Positions 9,169 to 18,203 of a stretch of 64,000 nucleotides of DNA are shown here, in pieces (position 1 is the stretch's first letter; each line of letters opens with the position of its first letter). The DNA is from JALZVT01 sp964634815 (lineage in GTDB: Bacteria; Pseudomonadota; Gammaproteobacteria; Pseudomonadales; Azotimanducaceae). The DNA lies in contig CAZWMD010000013.1 of NCBI GenBank assembly GCA_964634815.1, positions 1 through 64,000 of the forward strand, given 5' to 3'. The notes under the pieces were generated by a model. That model saw only the letters and a list, made by a program, of their open reading frames with translations, ran no database searches and was not told the origin of the DNA. Position numbers and translations under genes: made by a program.

Positions 9169-10167
9169 TTGAGCAATCAAGCCCCAACAAGTTCAGAAGA
9201 CAGTTCGATAGCACCGCCACAGGCAGCAAACAGTCGCCCTGCTGTGCTGGTGACGGGCGCCAACGGCCACCTCGGGCAACGCCTGGTACCAGAACTGGCC
9301 ACCATGCAACCGGTGATCGCAGTCGTTCGCTCAGCCAGCGCGGCAGCAGCATTGCAAACCATTGTCGATGCCCAGACCACGGAGGTTGCAAATAGAATTT
9401 CTATTGTTGAACTGGAATACACAGATGTCAGCGGGCTGCGCCAGGCAGCGCAGACCTGCAGCCAGGCAATCCACCTCGCAGGCATTCTGAAAGAGTCTCC
9501 CTGGAGCACCTATCAGCAGGCACACGAAGACACTACCCGGGCGCTGTTGACTGCACTGGAAGGGAGCGCGGTGCGCCGTATTCAATACCTAAGTATCGTC
9601 GGTTCGCAGCCAGACTCGGCCAATGAGTGTCTGGCTTCTAAAGGCCGGGCAGAGACCCTGCTGCTTGCTGGCGATATCCCTGCTCTGGTCATGCAAGTGC
9701 CCATGGTGCTCGGCGAGGGTGACTACGCCGCCGCAGCCTTGAACGCCCAGGCCCAACGCGGGATAAACCTGGTGTTTGCCGTCACGGCGCGGGACCAGCC
9801 GCTGTACGCCGGCGATGTTGTGAAGGCTCTGATTTCCGGTTTGGCGCTGCCAGCGGACTGTAATCAGCGCCTAACCCTCGCAGGACCAGCAGCGGTAACC
9901 AAGCGGGAGCTTATCGAGCGTGCCGCTGCGTTGCTTGGCAGACAAACCCGCGTGATTGGCTTGCCTCGCTCCCTGGCAATCGCATTGGCTCGACTGCTTG
10001 AAACAGTCTCAAAGTCTCCGCCAGTGACAGTACCCATGATGGAAATTTTGCATCACGACGACAATTACGACCCCGAGCCCGCATGTCAGCTACTCGGCTT
10101 AACCCTGACACCACTGGATAACATGCTCGAAAAGGTGTTGATACACGTGCCAAAAATTGCAGTCTGA
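9169..10167 (+). CDS. NAD(P)-dependent epimerase / NmrA-like atypical SDR
   Basis: A Rossmann-fold protein of about 332 residues. The dinucleotide motif TGANGHLG sits near residue 30 and is followed by a VVRSASAA region typical of extended or atypical short-chain dehydrogenases. The start is taken as TTG 9169 because AGGAG lies six bases upstream (9159-9163); the open frame extends further back to a TTG at 9067 with no such site. Several NmrA/ComplexI-30-kDa-type features are present (no clear YxxxK in the usual place), so it may be a regulator or a reductase. It is divergent from the CDP-alcohol enzyme with about 77 bases between starts, and is followed by a hydrolase/oxidoreductase pair on the same strand. 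Confidence 0.75.
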   Translation: MSNQAPTSSEDSSIAPPQAANSRPAVLVTGANGHLGQRLVPELATMQPVIAVVRSASAAAALQTIVDAQTTEVANRISIVELEYTDVSGLRQAAQTCSQAIHLAGILKESPWSTYQQAHEDTTRALLTALEGSAVRRIQYLSIVGSQPDSANECLASKGRAETLLLAGDIPALVMQVPMVLGEGDYAAAALNAQAQRGINLVFAVTARDQPLYAGDVVKALISGLALPADCNQRLTLAGPAAVTKRELIERAAALLGRQTRVIGLPRSLAIALARLLETVSKSPPVTVPMMEILHHDDNYDPEPACQLLGLTLTPLDNMLEKVLIHVPKIAV

Positions 10168-10213
10168 TACCTCGCGGTGTACGTTAACCGGGTGATCGGG
10201 CTAGAGGGGAAGC

Positions 10214-11056
10214 ATGCCGAATCTAACAGTCAAAGACGCCGCCACCGGGCGCTCTGGTAACGTACATTATGAACACCATACCCGAGATGGTGACCGGCTA
10301 ACCCTTGTGCTGGCTCACGGTTGGGGCATGAGCACCAGAGTATGGGATGACACAACAGCCTGGCTAATCGACGAAGGTTATGCCGTGCTGAGTTTTGATC
10401 AACGCAACTGTGGCGCCTCAGACAAAGACTTTGTTGATGTCTCGATTGAGGCCCTAGCAGCAGACCTGGTAAGCCTTGTCAGTGCTCTGGAGCTAAACAA
10501 CGTTGTTCTGAATGGCTGGTCTTTGGGCGGCGCAGTGGTTATGGAAGCTGCACCAAAACTGGGTCAGGCTGTGCGCGGCCTCATCTCCACTTGCGGAGCA
10601 ACCCCCCGCTACACCCAGGCACCAGATTTTCCACATGGCGGCACAGCAGATGAAGTCGCTGGCACCGTCACTGCTCTGCGCGCGGATCGCGTGAATTTCT
10701 TGCAAGCTCTTTATAGCGAAGGGGCTTTTGTTAAACCTGTGAGCCAGGCGATTAAAAACTGGGCACATGCCATCGCAATGCAGGCCAGTCCCGCAGCAGA
10801 CGCATCGCTCGGCGCTCTGGCGCACATCGACCAAAGAGAAATTCTGCAAAACCTGGGGGTACCCGGGCTATTCATCACAGGCAGTGAAGACGGGGTGGTT
10901 GATCCCGCCATTGGCGCCTTCGCCGCCAATCTGTGTCCAAACGGACAACAAGCCGATATGCCGGGCTGTGGCCACACGCCCTTCATTGAAGACCCAGAAG
11001 CGTATCGACAGGCGCTAAGCGCATTCTTGAGCGGGTTAACGGGGGATGCACAATGA
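10214..11056 (+). CDS. Alpha/beta hydrolase
   Basis: 280 residues with the alpha/beta-hydrolase signature. The oxyanion HGWG motif is near residue 35, the nucleophile elbow GWSLGG has serine at about 103, there is an acidic residue in GSEDGVVDP, and the catalytic histidine lies in GCGHTPF near residue 253. A good ribosome-binding site (AGAGGGG) precedes the ATG. The stop overlaps the ATG of the next gene by four bases (ATGA), so it is co-translated with the luciferase-like oxidoreductase. It may hydrolyse a lactone or ester made by that monooxygenase-type enzyme; this is inferred from context only. Substrate unknown. Confidence 0.85.
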   Translation: MPNLTVKDAATGRSGNVHYEHHTRDGDRLTLVLAHGWGMSTRVWDDTTAWLIDEGYAVLSFDQRNCGASDKDFVDVSIEALAADLVSLVSALELNNVVLNGWSLGGAVVMEAAPKLGQAVRGLISTCGATPRYTQAPDFPHGGTADEVAGTVTALRADRVNFLQALYSEGAFVKPVSQAIKNWAHAIAMQASPAADASLGALAHIDQREILQNLGVPGLFITGSEDGVVDPAIGAFAANLCPNGQQADMPGCGHTPFIEDPEAYRQALSAFLSGLTGDAQ

Positions 11057-12066
11057 GCCGATCAGTGAATTTTGGCCTGTGGTATGACTTTCGCAATCCA
11101 CCCCCCTCCAGCATGACATTTGAAGCCTTGTATCGCGCAAGCCTTGACCAAATGGTGTGGGCGGAAGACCTCGGATTTAATTCGGTCTGGCTCACAGAGC
11201 ACCATTTCTGTGATGACGGATACGCACCCTCCCCCCTGGTGGTCGCAGCCGCTATAGGCGAGCGCACCAAAGCGATGCGGATTGGCACCAACCTGATGTT
11301 GTTGCCCCTGGCCGACCCGTTAAGGCTCGCCGAGGACGCCGCAACGCTGTCAATCCTGACCGACGGCCGTTTCGACCTGGGGGTGGGTCTGGGCTATCGA
11401 GAACTGGAGTTCAACTACTTTGGACGCAGCCTGAAGAATCGGCCCAGCCTAATGGAAGAAGGTGTCGCGCTTATGCGGGCAGCCTGGACCGGCGAGCCCA
11501 TCCACTTTGAGGGCAAGCGATATCAAGTTGATGGCTTACGGGTAACACCAACAGCCAGGACAACACCAAAAATTTATATGGGCGGTATGGCCGAACCAGC
11601 GATTAATCGCGCGGCCCGGATCGGCGACGGATTTCTATCCACGGGGGGAATTGGCCACGACGTTTACGCCAAAGCCCTGATCGATCAGGGAAAGCCAGCG
11701 GATGCGGGCCGGGTCTGTGCTGGCAACTGGGCCATTATCGCGGAAGACCCCGAGGCAGAGGCCGCCAATGTGGGGCCGCATGTGCTTTATCAAACCAACG
11801 AGTACGTGTCCTGGGGGGCCTTCGGGCCGCCGGACGAAGTCCCACTGTTCCCTGACTCCGAGAGCGCCATAAGAGACGGGCTCTATGAGCTTTGGGATGC
11901 AGATATGGCAGTCCAGGCGCTGACTCAAATGCTGTCCGACTACCCACAGATCGTAGATGTACACTTCTGGGCTCAATTCCCGGGAGAGTCCATCGACAGT
12001 GGTAACAAGAGAATTGAGTACATCGCAACCAAGGTATTGCCTCGTGTACGAGCAGCTCTTGGCTAG
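11053..12066 (+). CDS. Luciferase-like (LLM) flavin-dependent oxidoreductase
   Basis: 337 residues of the bacterial-luciferase/F420 oxidoreductase TIM-barrel superfamily. Visible landmarks are WAEDLGFNSVWLTEHHF, the RIGTNLMLLPLADPLRLAED strand-helix, the GRFDLGVGLGYRELEF loop and a PKIYMGGMAEPAINRAARIGDG segment. The family uses FMN or coenzyme F420; sequence alone does not decide which. It overlaps the upstream alpha/beta hydrolase by four bases and probably shares its transcript. It is one of three such enzymes in this window. Confidence 0.85.
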   Translation: MSRSVNFGLWYDFRNPPPSSMTFEALYRASLDQMVWAEDLGFNSVWLTEHHFCDDGYAPSPLVVAAAIGERTKAMRIGTNLMLLPLADPLRLAEDAATLSILTDGRFDLGVGLGYRELEFNYFGRSLKNRPSLMEEGVALMRAAWTGEPIHFEGKRYQVDGLRVTPTARTTPKIYMGGMAEPAINRAARIGDGFLSTGGIGHDVYAKALIDQGKPADAGRVCAGNWAIIAEDPEAEAANVGPHVLYQTNEYVSWGAFGPPDEVPLFPDSESAIRDGLYELWDADMAVQALTQMLSDYPQIVDVHFWAQFPGESIDSGNKRIEYIATKVLPRVRAALG

Positions 12067-12254
12067 ATTCTCAGTGACTCAAAGTCTCGACAGAAACACA
12101 ATGACCCGACAACCAAAAATTTCTCTGCATTCAGGAAGGATTTGACCAATCTCCGCTGGGACTCGTCCAATCTAGCGGTTACGATCATTCCCAACAATTC
12201 GACTGTACTAGCGGCCGAAAACAGCGAGCTTGACGATAGGGAGGCAAGCCACTC

Positions 12255-13115
12255 ATGAAATACGAAGCACCCACCACCACCAAGGAAGCAGCAAGCCTCC
12301 TGGCTAAAGCCAAGGGCAAGGCCTTTGTGCTTGCCGGCGGCACAGATCTGCTGGTCCGCATGAAAGCAGGTATGGTTGAACCCGACCTTGTTGTCGACAT
12401 AAAACGCATTCCGGCGACTACCAAGATCGCCAAGACCGCCAGTGGCTTCACCGTTGGTGCCGCTGTATCCGGTGCCGCTCTGGGCGAAAACAAGGCGCTG
12501 AAAAAGGCCTGGCCCGGCGTTGTTGAGGCCGCAGAGCTCATTGGTTCCGATCAGGTTCAGGGCCGCTGCACTGTCGTCGGCAACCTTTGTAATGCATCCC
12601 CAGCCGCAGACAGCGTACCGGCAATGATCGCCGCTGGTGCAAAGGCAGCTGTTGTTGGCCCCAAAGGCCGTCGCACACTGGCCGTTGAGAAGGTCGTTAC
12701 CGGACCAGGCAAAACAGCACTAAAGAAAGGTGAAGTGATTGAGTCAATCTCGTTGCCCAAGGGCGGTGCAAAGATTGGCGACGCTTACCTGCGCTTCATT
12801 CCGCGCACCGAGATGGATATCGCTGTGTGCTCAGCCGGCGTCTGCATAGAACTCGGTGCAAAGAACGTCATTAAGAAGGCCAAAGTTGTGCTGGGCGCAG
12901 TCGCACCCACCGCGGTTGTTGTCGAAGATGCAGCAAAAGCCATCGTAGGCACCAAGCTGGATGACGACGCAATAGCAGCACTAAGCGCGGCTTGCGAAGC
13001 CGCCTGTAACCCGATTGATGACAAACGCGGTACCGTTGAGTTCCGCACGGAGGTTGCGGCAGTACTTGCTCGCCGGGCCGCAAAAATTGCTTATGAACGC
13101 GCAGGAGGCAAGTAA
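12255..13115 (+). CDS. Molybdenum hydroxylase FAD-binding (medium) subunit, CoxM/XdhB type
   Basis: 286 residues. The FAD subunit of a xanthine-dehydrogenase-family molybdenum hydroxylase passes electrons from the Fe-S subunit to the acceptor. Both FAD-binding signatures are present: AGGTDLLVRMK (about residues 27-37) and TVVGNLCNASPAADS (about 106-120, the T-x-G-G/N-x3 loop). GGGAGG-type Shine-Dalgarno sequence (GGGAGG) lies about 10 bases before the ATG. The gene order is FAD, then 2Fe-2S, then molybdopterin subunit, and its TAA overlaps the next ATG (TAATG). Confidence 0.92.
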   Translation: MKYEAPTTTKEAASLLAKAKGKAFVLAGGTDLLVRMKAGMVEPDLVVDIKRIPATTKIAKTASGFTVGAAVSGAALGENKALKKAWPGVVEAAELIGSDQVQGRCTVVGNLCNASPAADSVPAMIAAGAKAAVVGPKGRRTLAVEKVVTGPGKTALKKGEVIESISLPKGGAKIGDAYLRFIPRTEMDIAVCSAGVCIELGAKNVIKKAKVVLGAVAPTAVVVEDAAKAIVGTKLDDDAIAALSAACEAACNPIDDKRGTVEFRTEVAAVLARRAAKIAYERAGGK

Positions 13116-13651
13116 TGTCAGGCGTACACGTATCAACTACTGTCAACGGTGATCCCGTTGAATTTGTTTGTCCCGCCAACGAGCCACTACTCGATGTATT
13201 GCGCAACAGGCTAGGACTTATCGGCGCAAAAGAAGGCTGTGGAACCGGCGATTGTGGGGCGTGCAGCGTCACCGTTGACAATCGTCTGGTTTGTTCTTGC
13301 CTGGTGCTTGGCGCTGAGGTTGAAGGCAGCAAGATTGAAACCGTTGAAGGCATGGCTGATGGTGCCGACCTTCACCCCTTGCAAAGCAAGTTCATTGAGC
13401 ACGCCGCACTCCAGTGTGGCATCTGCACGCCAGGTTTTTTGGTTGCTGCCAAGGCTCTGTTGGATCGCAACGATGACCCTTCAGAAGAAGAAATTCGCTA
13501 CGCCCTTGCCGGCAATCTGTGCCGCTGCACGGGCTATGACAAGATCGTTAGAGCCGTAGACGACGCGGCCAAACAGGTTAGAAAGAACAAGGCTGCCGAC
13601 GCACGCAAAGCAGCCCGCAAGAAAGCCGCCAAAAGCAAAAGCAAGAAGTAG
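13115..13651 (+). CDS. Molybdenum hydroxylase [2Fe-2S] (small) subunit, CoxS/XdhA type
   Basis: 178 residues with two [2Fe-2S] sites. The plant-type cluster has GCGTGDCGACSV and a fourth cysteine in RLVCSC (about residues 43-66). The C-terminal cluster has QCGICTPGF and NLCRCTGY (about 100-140). It relays electrons from the molybdenum site to FAD. The last 25 residues form an unusual Lys/Ala-rich tail (KKAAKSKSKK at the end), making it longer than the usual 155-165 residues. It is translationally coupled to the FAD subunit and lies nine bases before the large subunit. Confidence 0.93.
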   Translation: MSGVHVSTTVNGDPVEFVCPANEPLLDVLRNRLGLIGAKEGCGTGDCGACSVTVDNRLVCSCLVLGAEVEGSKIETVEGMADGADLHPLQSKFIEHAALQCGICTPGFLVAAKALLDRNDDPSEEEIRYALAGNLCRCTGYDKIVRAVDDAAKQVRKNKAADARKAARKKAAKSKSKK

Positions 13652-13660
13652 GAGAAATTT

Positions 13661-15964
13661 ATGAGTGACAGCAACACCTCAAACACGAACACCAACTTCA
13701 CGAATCAGGAATTCAAGGTGGTTGGGAGCCGCCCAGAGCGTCCGGACGGTATCGACAAGGTTACAGGCCGTGCCCGTTATGGCGCTGATGCCACGGCACC
13801 GGGCCAACTTGTTGGACGTATCCTGCGTTCGCCCCACGCCCACGCCAAAATTAAAAGTATCGACACCAGCAAGGCTGAGGCTCTAAAGGGCGTTAAGGCC
13901 GTGCTCACCAGCAAGGATCTGCCCGATCTGGTGGGTGGAGCCGGTCCCAACTACGACATTTTAGTGAACTGCATGGCGCGCGATCGCGCCTTGTATGACG
14001 GCCACGCGGTTGCTGCTGTTGCAGCCATCGACGAGAACACGGCGCGCAAAGCACTCAAACTGATCAAGGTTGACTACAAGATATTGCCTCACGTCACTGA
14101 CGTGGATGAGGCGATGAAGCCTAATGCGCCGCTAGTACAGCCTGGCGTTATCACTGCTGGCATGAACCCGCCTCCCGAAAAACCCTCAAACATCTGCGCC
14201 AGAAACCAATTTGGTCACGGCGACGTGGAAGACGGGTTTGCCAAGGCAGACGTGGTCATTGAGAAGAGCTACAAAACTGAGCAGACCCATCAGGGTTACA
14301 TCGAGCCACACGCCTGCCTTGCAAGCGTTGGACCGGATGGCTCTGGTGAACTCTGGGTAACCACCCAGGGCCACTACAGCTTCCGCACAGTTTGCTCGAC
14401 ACTTCTGGGTTTGGACATCGCAAAACTGAAGGTAACTTCTTCAGAAATCGGCGGTGGTTTTGGCGGCAAAACCCACGTCTGGATGGAACCTGTAGCTCTG
14501 GGACTGTCGCGCAAAGCCAATCTGCCGGTCAAGCTGGTTATGAGCCGCGAAGAGGTGTTCCGCGCATCCGGACCCACCGCTTCAACCTCAATGGATATCA
14601 AGATTGGCGCAACCCGCGATGGCCGAATCACCGCAGCCACTGCTGACTTGCGCTACCAGGGTGGTCCTTTTGCAGGCATCTGGGGAATGCTTGGCGCTAT
14701 GACATCCTTTGCCTGCTACAACCTGCCAGCGGTTCAATCCGTGGCCTGGGATGTGCTCGTCAATCGGCCAAAAGTGGCGGCCTACAGGGCCCCTTCCGCG
14801 CCGATGGCCGCCTTTGGTGTTGAGAGCACCATGGATCTCGTCGCAGACGCGATTGGCATGGATCCGGTGGATTTCCGCATACTGAACGCAGCCCGCGAAG
14901 GCACCAAAGCCAACTATGGACCTACCTACGGACCCATTGGCATCCTGCCAACCCTTGAGGCGGTTAAGGATCACCCGCACATGAAGGCACCGCTGGGGCC
15001 CAACCAGGGACGCGGCATGGCCTGTGGCTTCTGGTTCAACTTTGGCGGTCAAACCTGTACTGATCTGAATATCGGCACCGACGGTACGGTTAATCTGTCT
15101 ATCGGCACGGTCGACGTAGGTGGCTCTCGGGCCTCAATGTCACTCATTGCCGCCGAAGAACTGGGTATTCCTTACGATCAGGTGAAGTGCACCATCGGCG
15201 ATACCAACTCTCTGGGCCACAACGACACAACTGAAGGCAGTCGCGGTACCTTCTCGTCAGGCATGGCCACCATCTTTGCAGCCCGCCAGGCGATCGATGT
15301 ACTGCGCGAGCGCGCGGCGATGAAATGGGAAATCCCTGTCGAAGAAGTTAAGTGGGAAGACGGAGCCGCTCACGCGGTTGGTGTAATGCACTCCAATCTG
15401 ACACCACTGACCCTCAAAGAAATTGCGGCGGCCTCACCGCGCACCGGTGGACCCATCGCGGGACACAACGAAACCGTTGCCGACAACGCGGGCGTCTCCT
15501 TCGCGAGCCATATCTGCGATGTCGAGGTTGATCCCGAAACAGGATCTACCCGGGTGATTCGCTACACCGTTGTACAGGATGCGGGTAAGGCCATTCATCC
15601 TCAATATGTAGAAGGTCAGTTCCAGGGTGCTGCTGCACAGGGTATCGGTTGGGCACTTAACGAGGAATACATCTACGGTGAGGATGGCCGATTGCAGAAT
15701 CCAGGCTTCCTCGACTACCGTATTCCGGTGTGCTCCGACCTGCCGTTTATCGACACCAAGATTCTGGAGATTCCCAATCCAGATCACCCATACGGAGTTC
15801 GCGGTGTGGGCGAAACCTCCATTGTGCCGCCACTAGCGGCCATTGGTAGCGCTGTTTCTAACGCCGTTGGAGTACGACTGGATCATGTGCCGATGTCTCC
15901 ACCTCGCATCCGTGCTGCGCTAAAGGCACAGGCGGACAGCGAAAAGCAGGTATCTGCCGGCTAG
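13661..15964 (+). CDS. Molybdenum hydroxylase molybdopterin-binding (large) subunit
   Basis: 767 residues; the catalytic subunit of a xanthine-dehydrogenase-family enzyme that hydroxylates a carbon centre using water. Visible landmarks are RPERPDGIDKVTGRARYGAD at the N-terminus, the molybdopterin loop GGGFGGKTHVW (about residue 265), and GVRGVGETSIVPPLAAIG near the C-terminus with the catalytic glutamate. The active-site loop reads AYRAPSAPMAAFGVE. It is not the AYXCSFR loop of genuine CO dehydrogenase, so CO oxidation is unlikely; an aldehyde, N-heterocycle or steroid-ring hydroxylase is more plausible. It is followed by a MoaD-like protein. Confidence 0.92.
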   Translation: MSDSNTSNTNTNFTNQEFKVVGSRPERPDGIDKVTGRARYGADATAPGQLVGRILRSPHAHAKIKSIDTSKAEALKGVKAVLTSKDLPDLVGGAGPNYDILVNCMARDRALYDGHAVAAVAAIDENTARKALKLIKVDYKILPHVTDVDEAMKPNAPLVQPGVITAGMNPPPEKPSNICARNQFGHGDVEDGFAKADVVIEKSYKTEQTHQGYIEPHACLASVGPDGSGELWVTTQGHYSFRTVCSTLLGLDIAKLKVTSSEIGGGFGGKTHVWMEPVALGLSRKANLPVKLVMSREEVFRASGPTASTSMDIKIGATRDGRITAATADLRYQGGPFAGIWGMLGAMTSFACYNLPAVQSVAWDVLVNRPKVAAYRAPSAPMAAFGVESTMDLVADAIGMDPVDFRILNAAREGTKANYGPTYGPIGILPTLEAVKDHPHMKAPLGPNQGRGMACGFWFNFGGQTCTDLNIGTDGTVNLSIGTVDVGGSRASMSLIAAEELGIPYDQVKCTIGDTNSLGHNDTTEGSRGTFSSGMATIFAARQAIDVLRERAAMKWEIPVEEVKWEDGAAHAVGVMHSNLTPLTLKEIAAASPRTGGPIAGHNETVADNAGVSFASHICDVEVDPETGSTRVIRYTVVQDAGKAIHPQYVEGQFQGAAAQGIGWALNEEYIYGEDGRLQNPGFLDYRIPVCSDLPFIDTKILEIPNPDHPYGVRGVGETSIVPPLAAIGSAVSNAVGVRLDHVPMSPPRIRAALKAQADSEKQVSAG

Positions 15965-15975
15965 TCGACAACATG

Positions 15976-16005
15976 GCGTTAGCACACATGAAAAGCATCT
16001 AACGC
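15976..16005 (+). other. Intercistronic inverted repeat
   Basis: GCGTTAG at 15976-15982 and CTAACGC at 15999-16005 can pair as a 7-bp stem with a 16-base loop, ending exactly before the MoaD-like start codon at 16006. There is no T-run, so it is not a terminator. It could affect translation or mRNA stability. Confidence 0.35.
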
Positions 16006-16251
16006 ATGCCGTTGGTGCAATTCACCGGCGCTGTGCGCAGCGCCGTTGGTGAGGTGGCCTCAATGGATATTGAGGCCACCACTATCAAAGAGCTGCTGCG
16101 CAAGCTTGCTGAGCGACACCCAAAACTGCAGCCCCACATTGATGAAGGGATCGCGGTTTCTATCAACGGGCAGATCTATCGGGATCAGCAACAAACAGAG
16201 ATCCCTGCAGGTGCAGAGGTCTTTCTAATGCCCCGCGTGCCCGGGGGCTAA
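16006..16251 (+). CDS. MoaD/ThiS-like ubiquitin-fold sulfur carrier
   Basis: 81 residues with the beta-grasp pattern of MoaD-type sulfur carriers: PLVQFTGAVRSAVG, then TIKELLRKLAERHP, and a C-terminal ending VFLMPRVPGG whose diglycine is the site of adenylation and thiocarboxylation. It sits 41 bases after the molybdopterin-binding subunit. It may supply sulfur for molybdopterin dithiolene or for the terminal sulfido ligand of this hydroxylase; that assignment is from context. No MoaE, MoeB or XdhC homologue lies next to it. Confidence 0.85.
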   Translation: MPLVQFTGAVRSAVGEVASMDIEATTIKELLRKLAERHPKLQPHIDEGIAVSINGQIYRDQQQTEIPAGAEVFLMPRVPGG

Positions 16252-16278
16252 GCTCTCGCCGTTTGCCGTTATCCGCGG

Positions 16279-16650
16279 CTAGCCCTGCTGCTGAGCTTGC
16301 AACTCCGCCAGATCGAAGTAGTCGCGCCATTCAACGATTTTGTCATCAACCACCTTGAAGACACCCATCACGCGAACCGCCAGGGCCAGTTCTTTGCCTG
16401 CATAAAACCGATCTTCGCGTTCATTTAACACGGTATTGCCATTTTCAGCTGTGTTAAACACTTCCCACTCGAACGCGGTGATTCCCGACATCCCACTTAG
16501 AAAGGCTCGAGCCGCTTCACGTCCGTGAATCGGCTCCATGGGAATGTTGTGATAGACCACATCCTCGGCCAGCATATCTGCGGCGCCATCGATATCCATA
16601 CGATTGAACGCATCAATAAACTGGTTCACTCGCTCCTGGGCTTCTGCCAT
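16279..16650 (-). CDS. Limonene-1,2-epoxide hydrolase-like (SnoaL/NTF2 fold) protein
   Basis: 123 residues of the NTF2-like alpha+beta barrel. The residues that make the Asp-Arg-Asp centre of limonene epoxide hydrolase appear conserved: R78 and D80 in LNERED, and D110 in EWRDYFD, with the YHNIPMEPIHG entrance segment at about 33-43. A real epoxide hydrolase activity is therefore plausible, although many SnoaL-like relatives have other or no enzymatic roles. It lies downstream of a thiolase on the same strand with 37 bases between, consistent with one transcript and degradation of a terpenoid or steroid-like substrate. Confidence 0.8.
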   Translation of the reverse strand: MAEAQERVNQFIDAFNRMDIDGAADMLAEDVVYHNIPMEPIHGREAARAFLSGMSGITAFEWEVFNTAENGNTVLNEREDRFYAGKELALAVRVMGVFKVVDDKIVEWRDYFDLAELQAQQQG

Positions 16651-16687
16651 AACCTACTTCCCTTTTACATTGCGCTCGAGGTTTGCC

Positions 16688-17899
16688 CTAGACGCGCTGT
16701 ATTAGGGTTCCTGTGCCCAAACCACCGCCGCAACACATGCTTATAACCCCGTAGTCTCCGCCGGTTCGTTGCAGTTCATGGACTGCCTTGGTAACCAGAA
16801 AACAACCAGTAGCCCCCAGCGGATGACCCAGCGCTATGGCACCTCCGTTTGGATTGACTTTGGCCATGTCCGCCCCAACGGTTTTTGCCCAGGAGAGAAC
16901 GACCGACGCAAACGCCTCGTTGACTTCAAAAACATCAACGTCATCGATTTTTATACCACCAATTTCCAGAACTTTCTCTGTTGCCGGAATAGGCCCTTCA
17001 AGCATCAATACCGGGTCGCAACCCACCAAAGCGGTCGACACAACTTTTGCTAAAGGAGTTAGCCCAAGAGCCTTGGCTTTGGCCGCAGACATCAACAGCA
17101 CGGCCGCAGCGCCATCTGCAATCTGCGAAGAAGTCCCCGCTGTGTGCGCACCGTCTTCACGAGCGACAGGCTTTAGTTCAGCCAGCTTTTCCAGACTGGT
17201 TTCTCGGGGTACCTCATCTTTTTCAAAGACCTCTACCGCTCCTGTACGCTTCCCATCGTCATCAAGAACGGCGACGTCGAGAGGCAGAATCTGCGAATCA
17301 AACCGACCATCGGCGATCGCCGCAGCAGCAAGCTCCTGAGAACGTAGTCCAAAGGCATCAGTATCTTTGCGGGTGAGCTGGTACTTTTCGCACATCCGCT
17401 CCGCGCCTTCAAACTGGCTGGTAAATTCATGATGCTCAAAATAGCTGCGCGATACCGGCTTTCCCAGATGTTTCGGCAGGCCAACCGCGTCTGACCCAAT
17501 AGGCAGCTTTGACATGCTTTCCACACCACAGGCAAGAACTACATCAGCAGTACCGGAAAGAATCGCATGGGAACCAAGCGTCACTGCTTCCTGGGAGGAA
17601 CCACACTGGGAATCAATGGTTATACAGGGAGTGGTAAGCGCTCCACCATGAGCAAGCCATGCCGTACGAGTGACATTCATACCCTGGGCGCCAAGCTTGT
17701 TGATGCAGCCACCAATGATTTGATCCACTTCGGCTGAATCCAGGGAATTACGCTTGAGCAACCCAGTGAAGACCTGCCCCAGAATATCGGTGGGGTGTAC
17801 TGTTGCAAGGCCACCATTCTTTCGGCCAACGGCGCTACGCGCGGCATCTACAATAACAACTTCGTTGGAACCACCAGCAGACTGTTCAGTAACAGACAT
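16688..17899 (-). CDS. Acetyl-CoA acetyltransferase (thiolase), steroid-degradation type
   Basis: 403 residues. Thiolase catalyses CoA-dependent cleavage of 3-ketoacyl-CoA (the last step of beta-oxidation) or the reverse condensation. The catalytic set is complete: nucleophile C99 in DSQCGSSQEA, histidine in ALGHPLGATG, and the second cysteine in MCCGGGLGTG near the C-terminus. EVNEAFAS is also present. Sequence style is close to the FadA5/FadA6-like thiolases used in side-chain or ring degradation of sterols, but substrate chain length cannot be read from sequence. It probably heads a transcript with the epoxide-hydrolase-like gene. Confidence 0.9.
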   Translation of the reverse strand: MSVTEQSAGGSNEVVIVDAARSAVGRKNGGLATVHPTDILGQVFTGLLKRNSLDSAEVDQIIGGCINKLGAQGMNVTRTAWLAHGGALTTPCITIDSQCGSSQEAVTLGSHAILSGTADVVLACGVESMSKLPIGSDAVGLPKHLGKPVSRSYFEHHEFTSQFEGAERMCEKYQLTRKDTDAFGLRSQELAAAAIADGRFDSQILPLDVAVLDDDGKRTGAVEVFEKDEVPRETSLEKLAELKPVAREDGAHTAGTSSQIADGAAAVLLMSAAKAKALGLTPLAKVVSTALVGCDPVLMLEGPIPATEKVLEIGGIKIDDVDVFEVNEAFASVVLSWAKTVGADMAKVNPNGGAIALGHPLGATGCFLVTKAVHELQRTGGDYGVISMCCGGGLGTGTLIQRV

Positions 17900-17997
17900 A
17901 ATATCTCTCTCGCAGATAACACAATCCGTAAGAGTGACGCACTAGGCCTCGACTCGCAAGATGTCGCGCATGCGGTGGAGGTGGAGGATGTGGTTAT

Positions 17998-18047
17998 GGA
18001 AAGAGCGGTTATGGAAAGAGCGGTTATGGAAAGAGCGGTTCTTGAGC
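17998..18047 (+). repeat. 15-bp tandem repeat (three copies) at contig edge
   Basis: The 15-base unit gttatggaaagagcg is repeated three times with a diverged fourth copy, just before the assembly gap. It lies between the thiolase start and the 3' end of the next minus-strand gene, so it is probably not coding. One copy recurs after the gap. Confidence 0.8.
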
Positions 18048-18076
18048 CCTAACCGTCCGTGATACGACGGCCATGT

Positions 18077-18176
18077 NNNNNNNNNNNNNNNNNNNNNNNN
18101 NNNNNNNNNNNNNNNNNNNNNNNNNNNNNNNNNNNNNNNNNNNNNNNNNNNNNNNNNNNNNNNNNNNNNNNNNNNN
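18077..18176. other. 100-N scaffold gap, artificial (55-bp flanking duplication)
   Basis: Positions 18022-18076 are identical to 18177-18231. The gap is best read as a contig overlap of 55 bases. The stretch 17900-18203 otherwise holds only the 15-bp repeats and no gene I can support. Confidence 0.85.
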
Positions 18177-18203
18177 GGTTATGGAAAGAGCGGTTCTTGA
18201 GCC

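Noticed and set aside
8534..9391. Longer version of the CDP-alcohol phosphatidyltransferase (285 residues)
   Set aside because: The extra N-terminal residues are unlike the family and overlap the 5' end of the divergent epimerase, whose TTG start has a strong ribosome-binding site.
13661..15964. CO dehydrogenase (CoxL form I)
   Set aside because: The signature loop AYXCSFR is absent (here AYRAPSAP), so it is not a canonical CO dehydrogenase.
17795..18052. Plus-strand ORF containing a VMERA repeat before the second gap
   Set aside because: It has no ribosome-binding site, its first part lies antisense to the thiolase 5' end, and the repeat run is a contig-edge artefact; no homologue pattern was seen.
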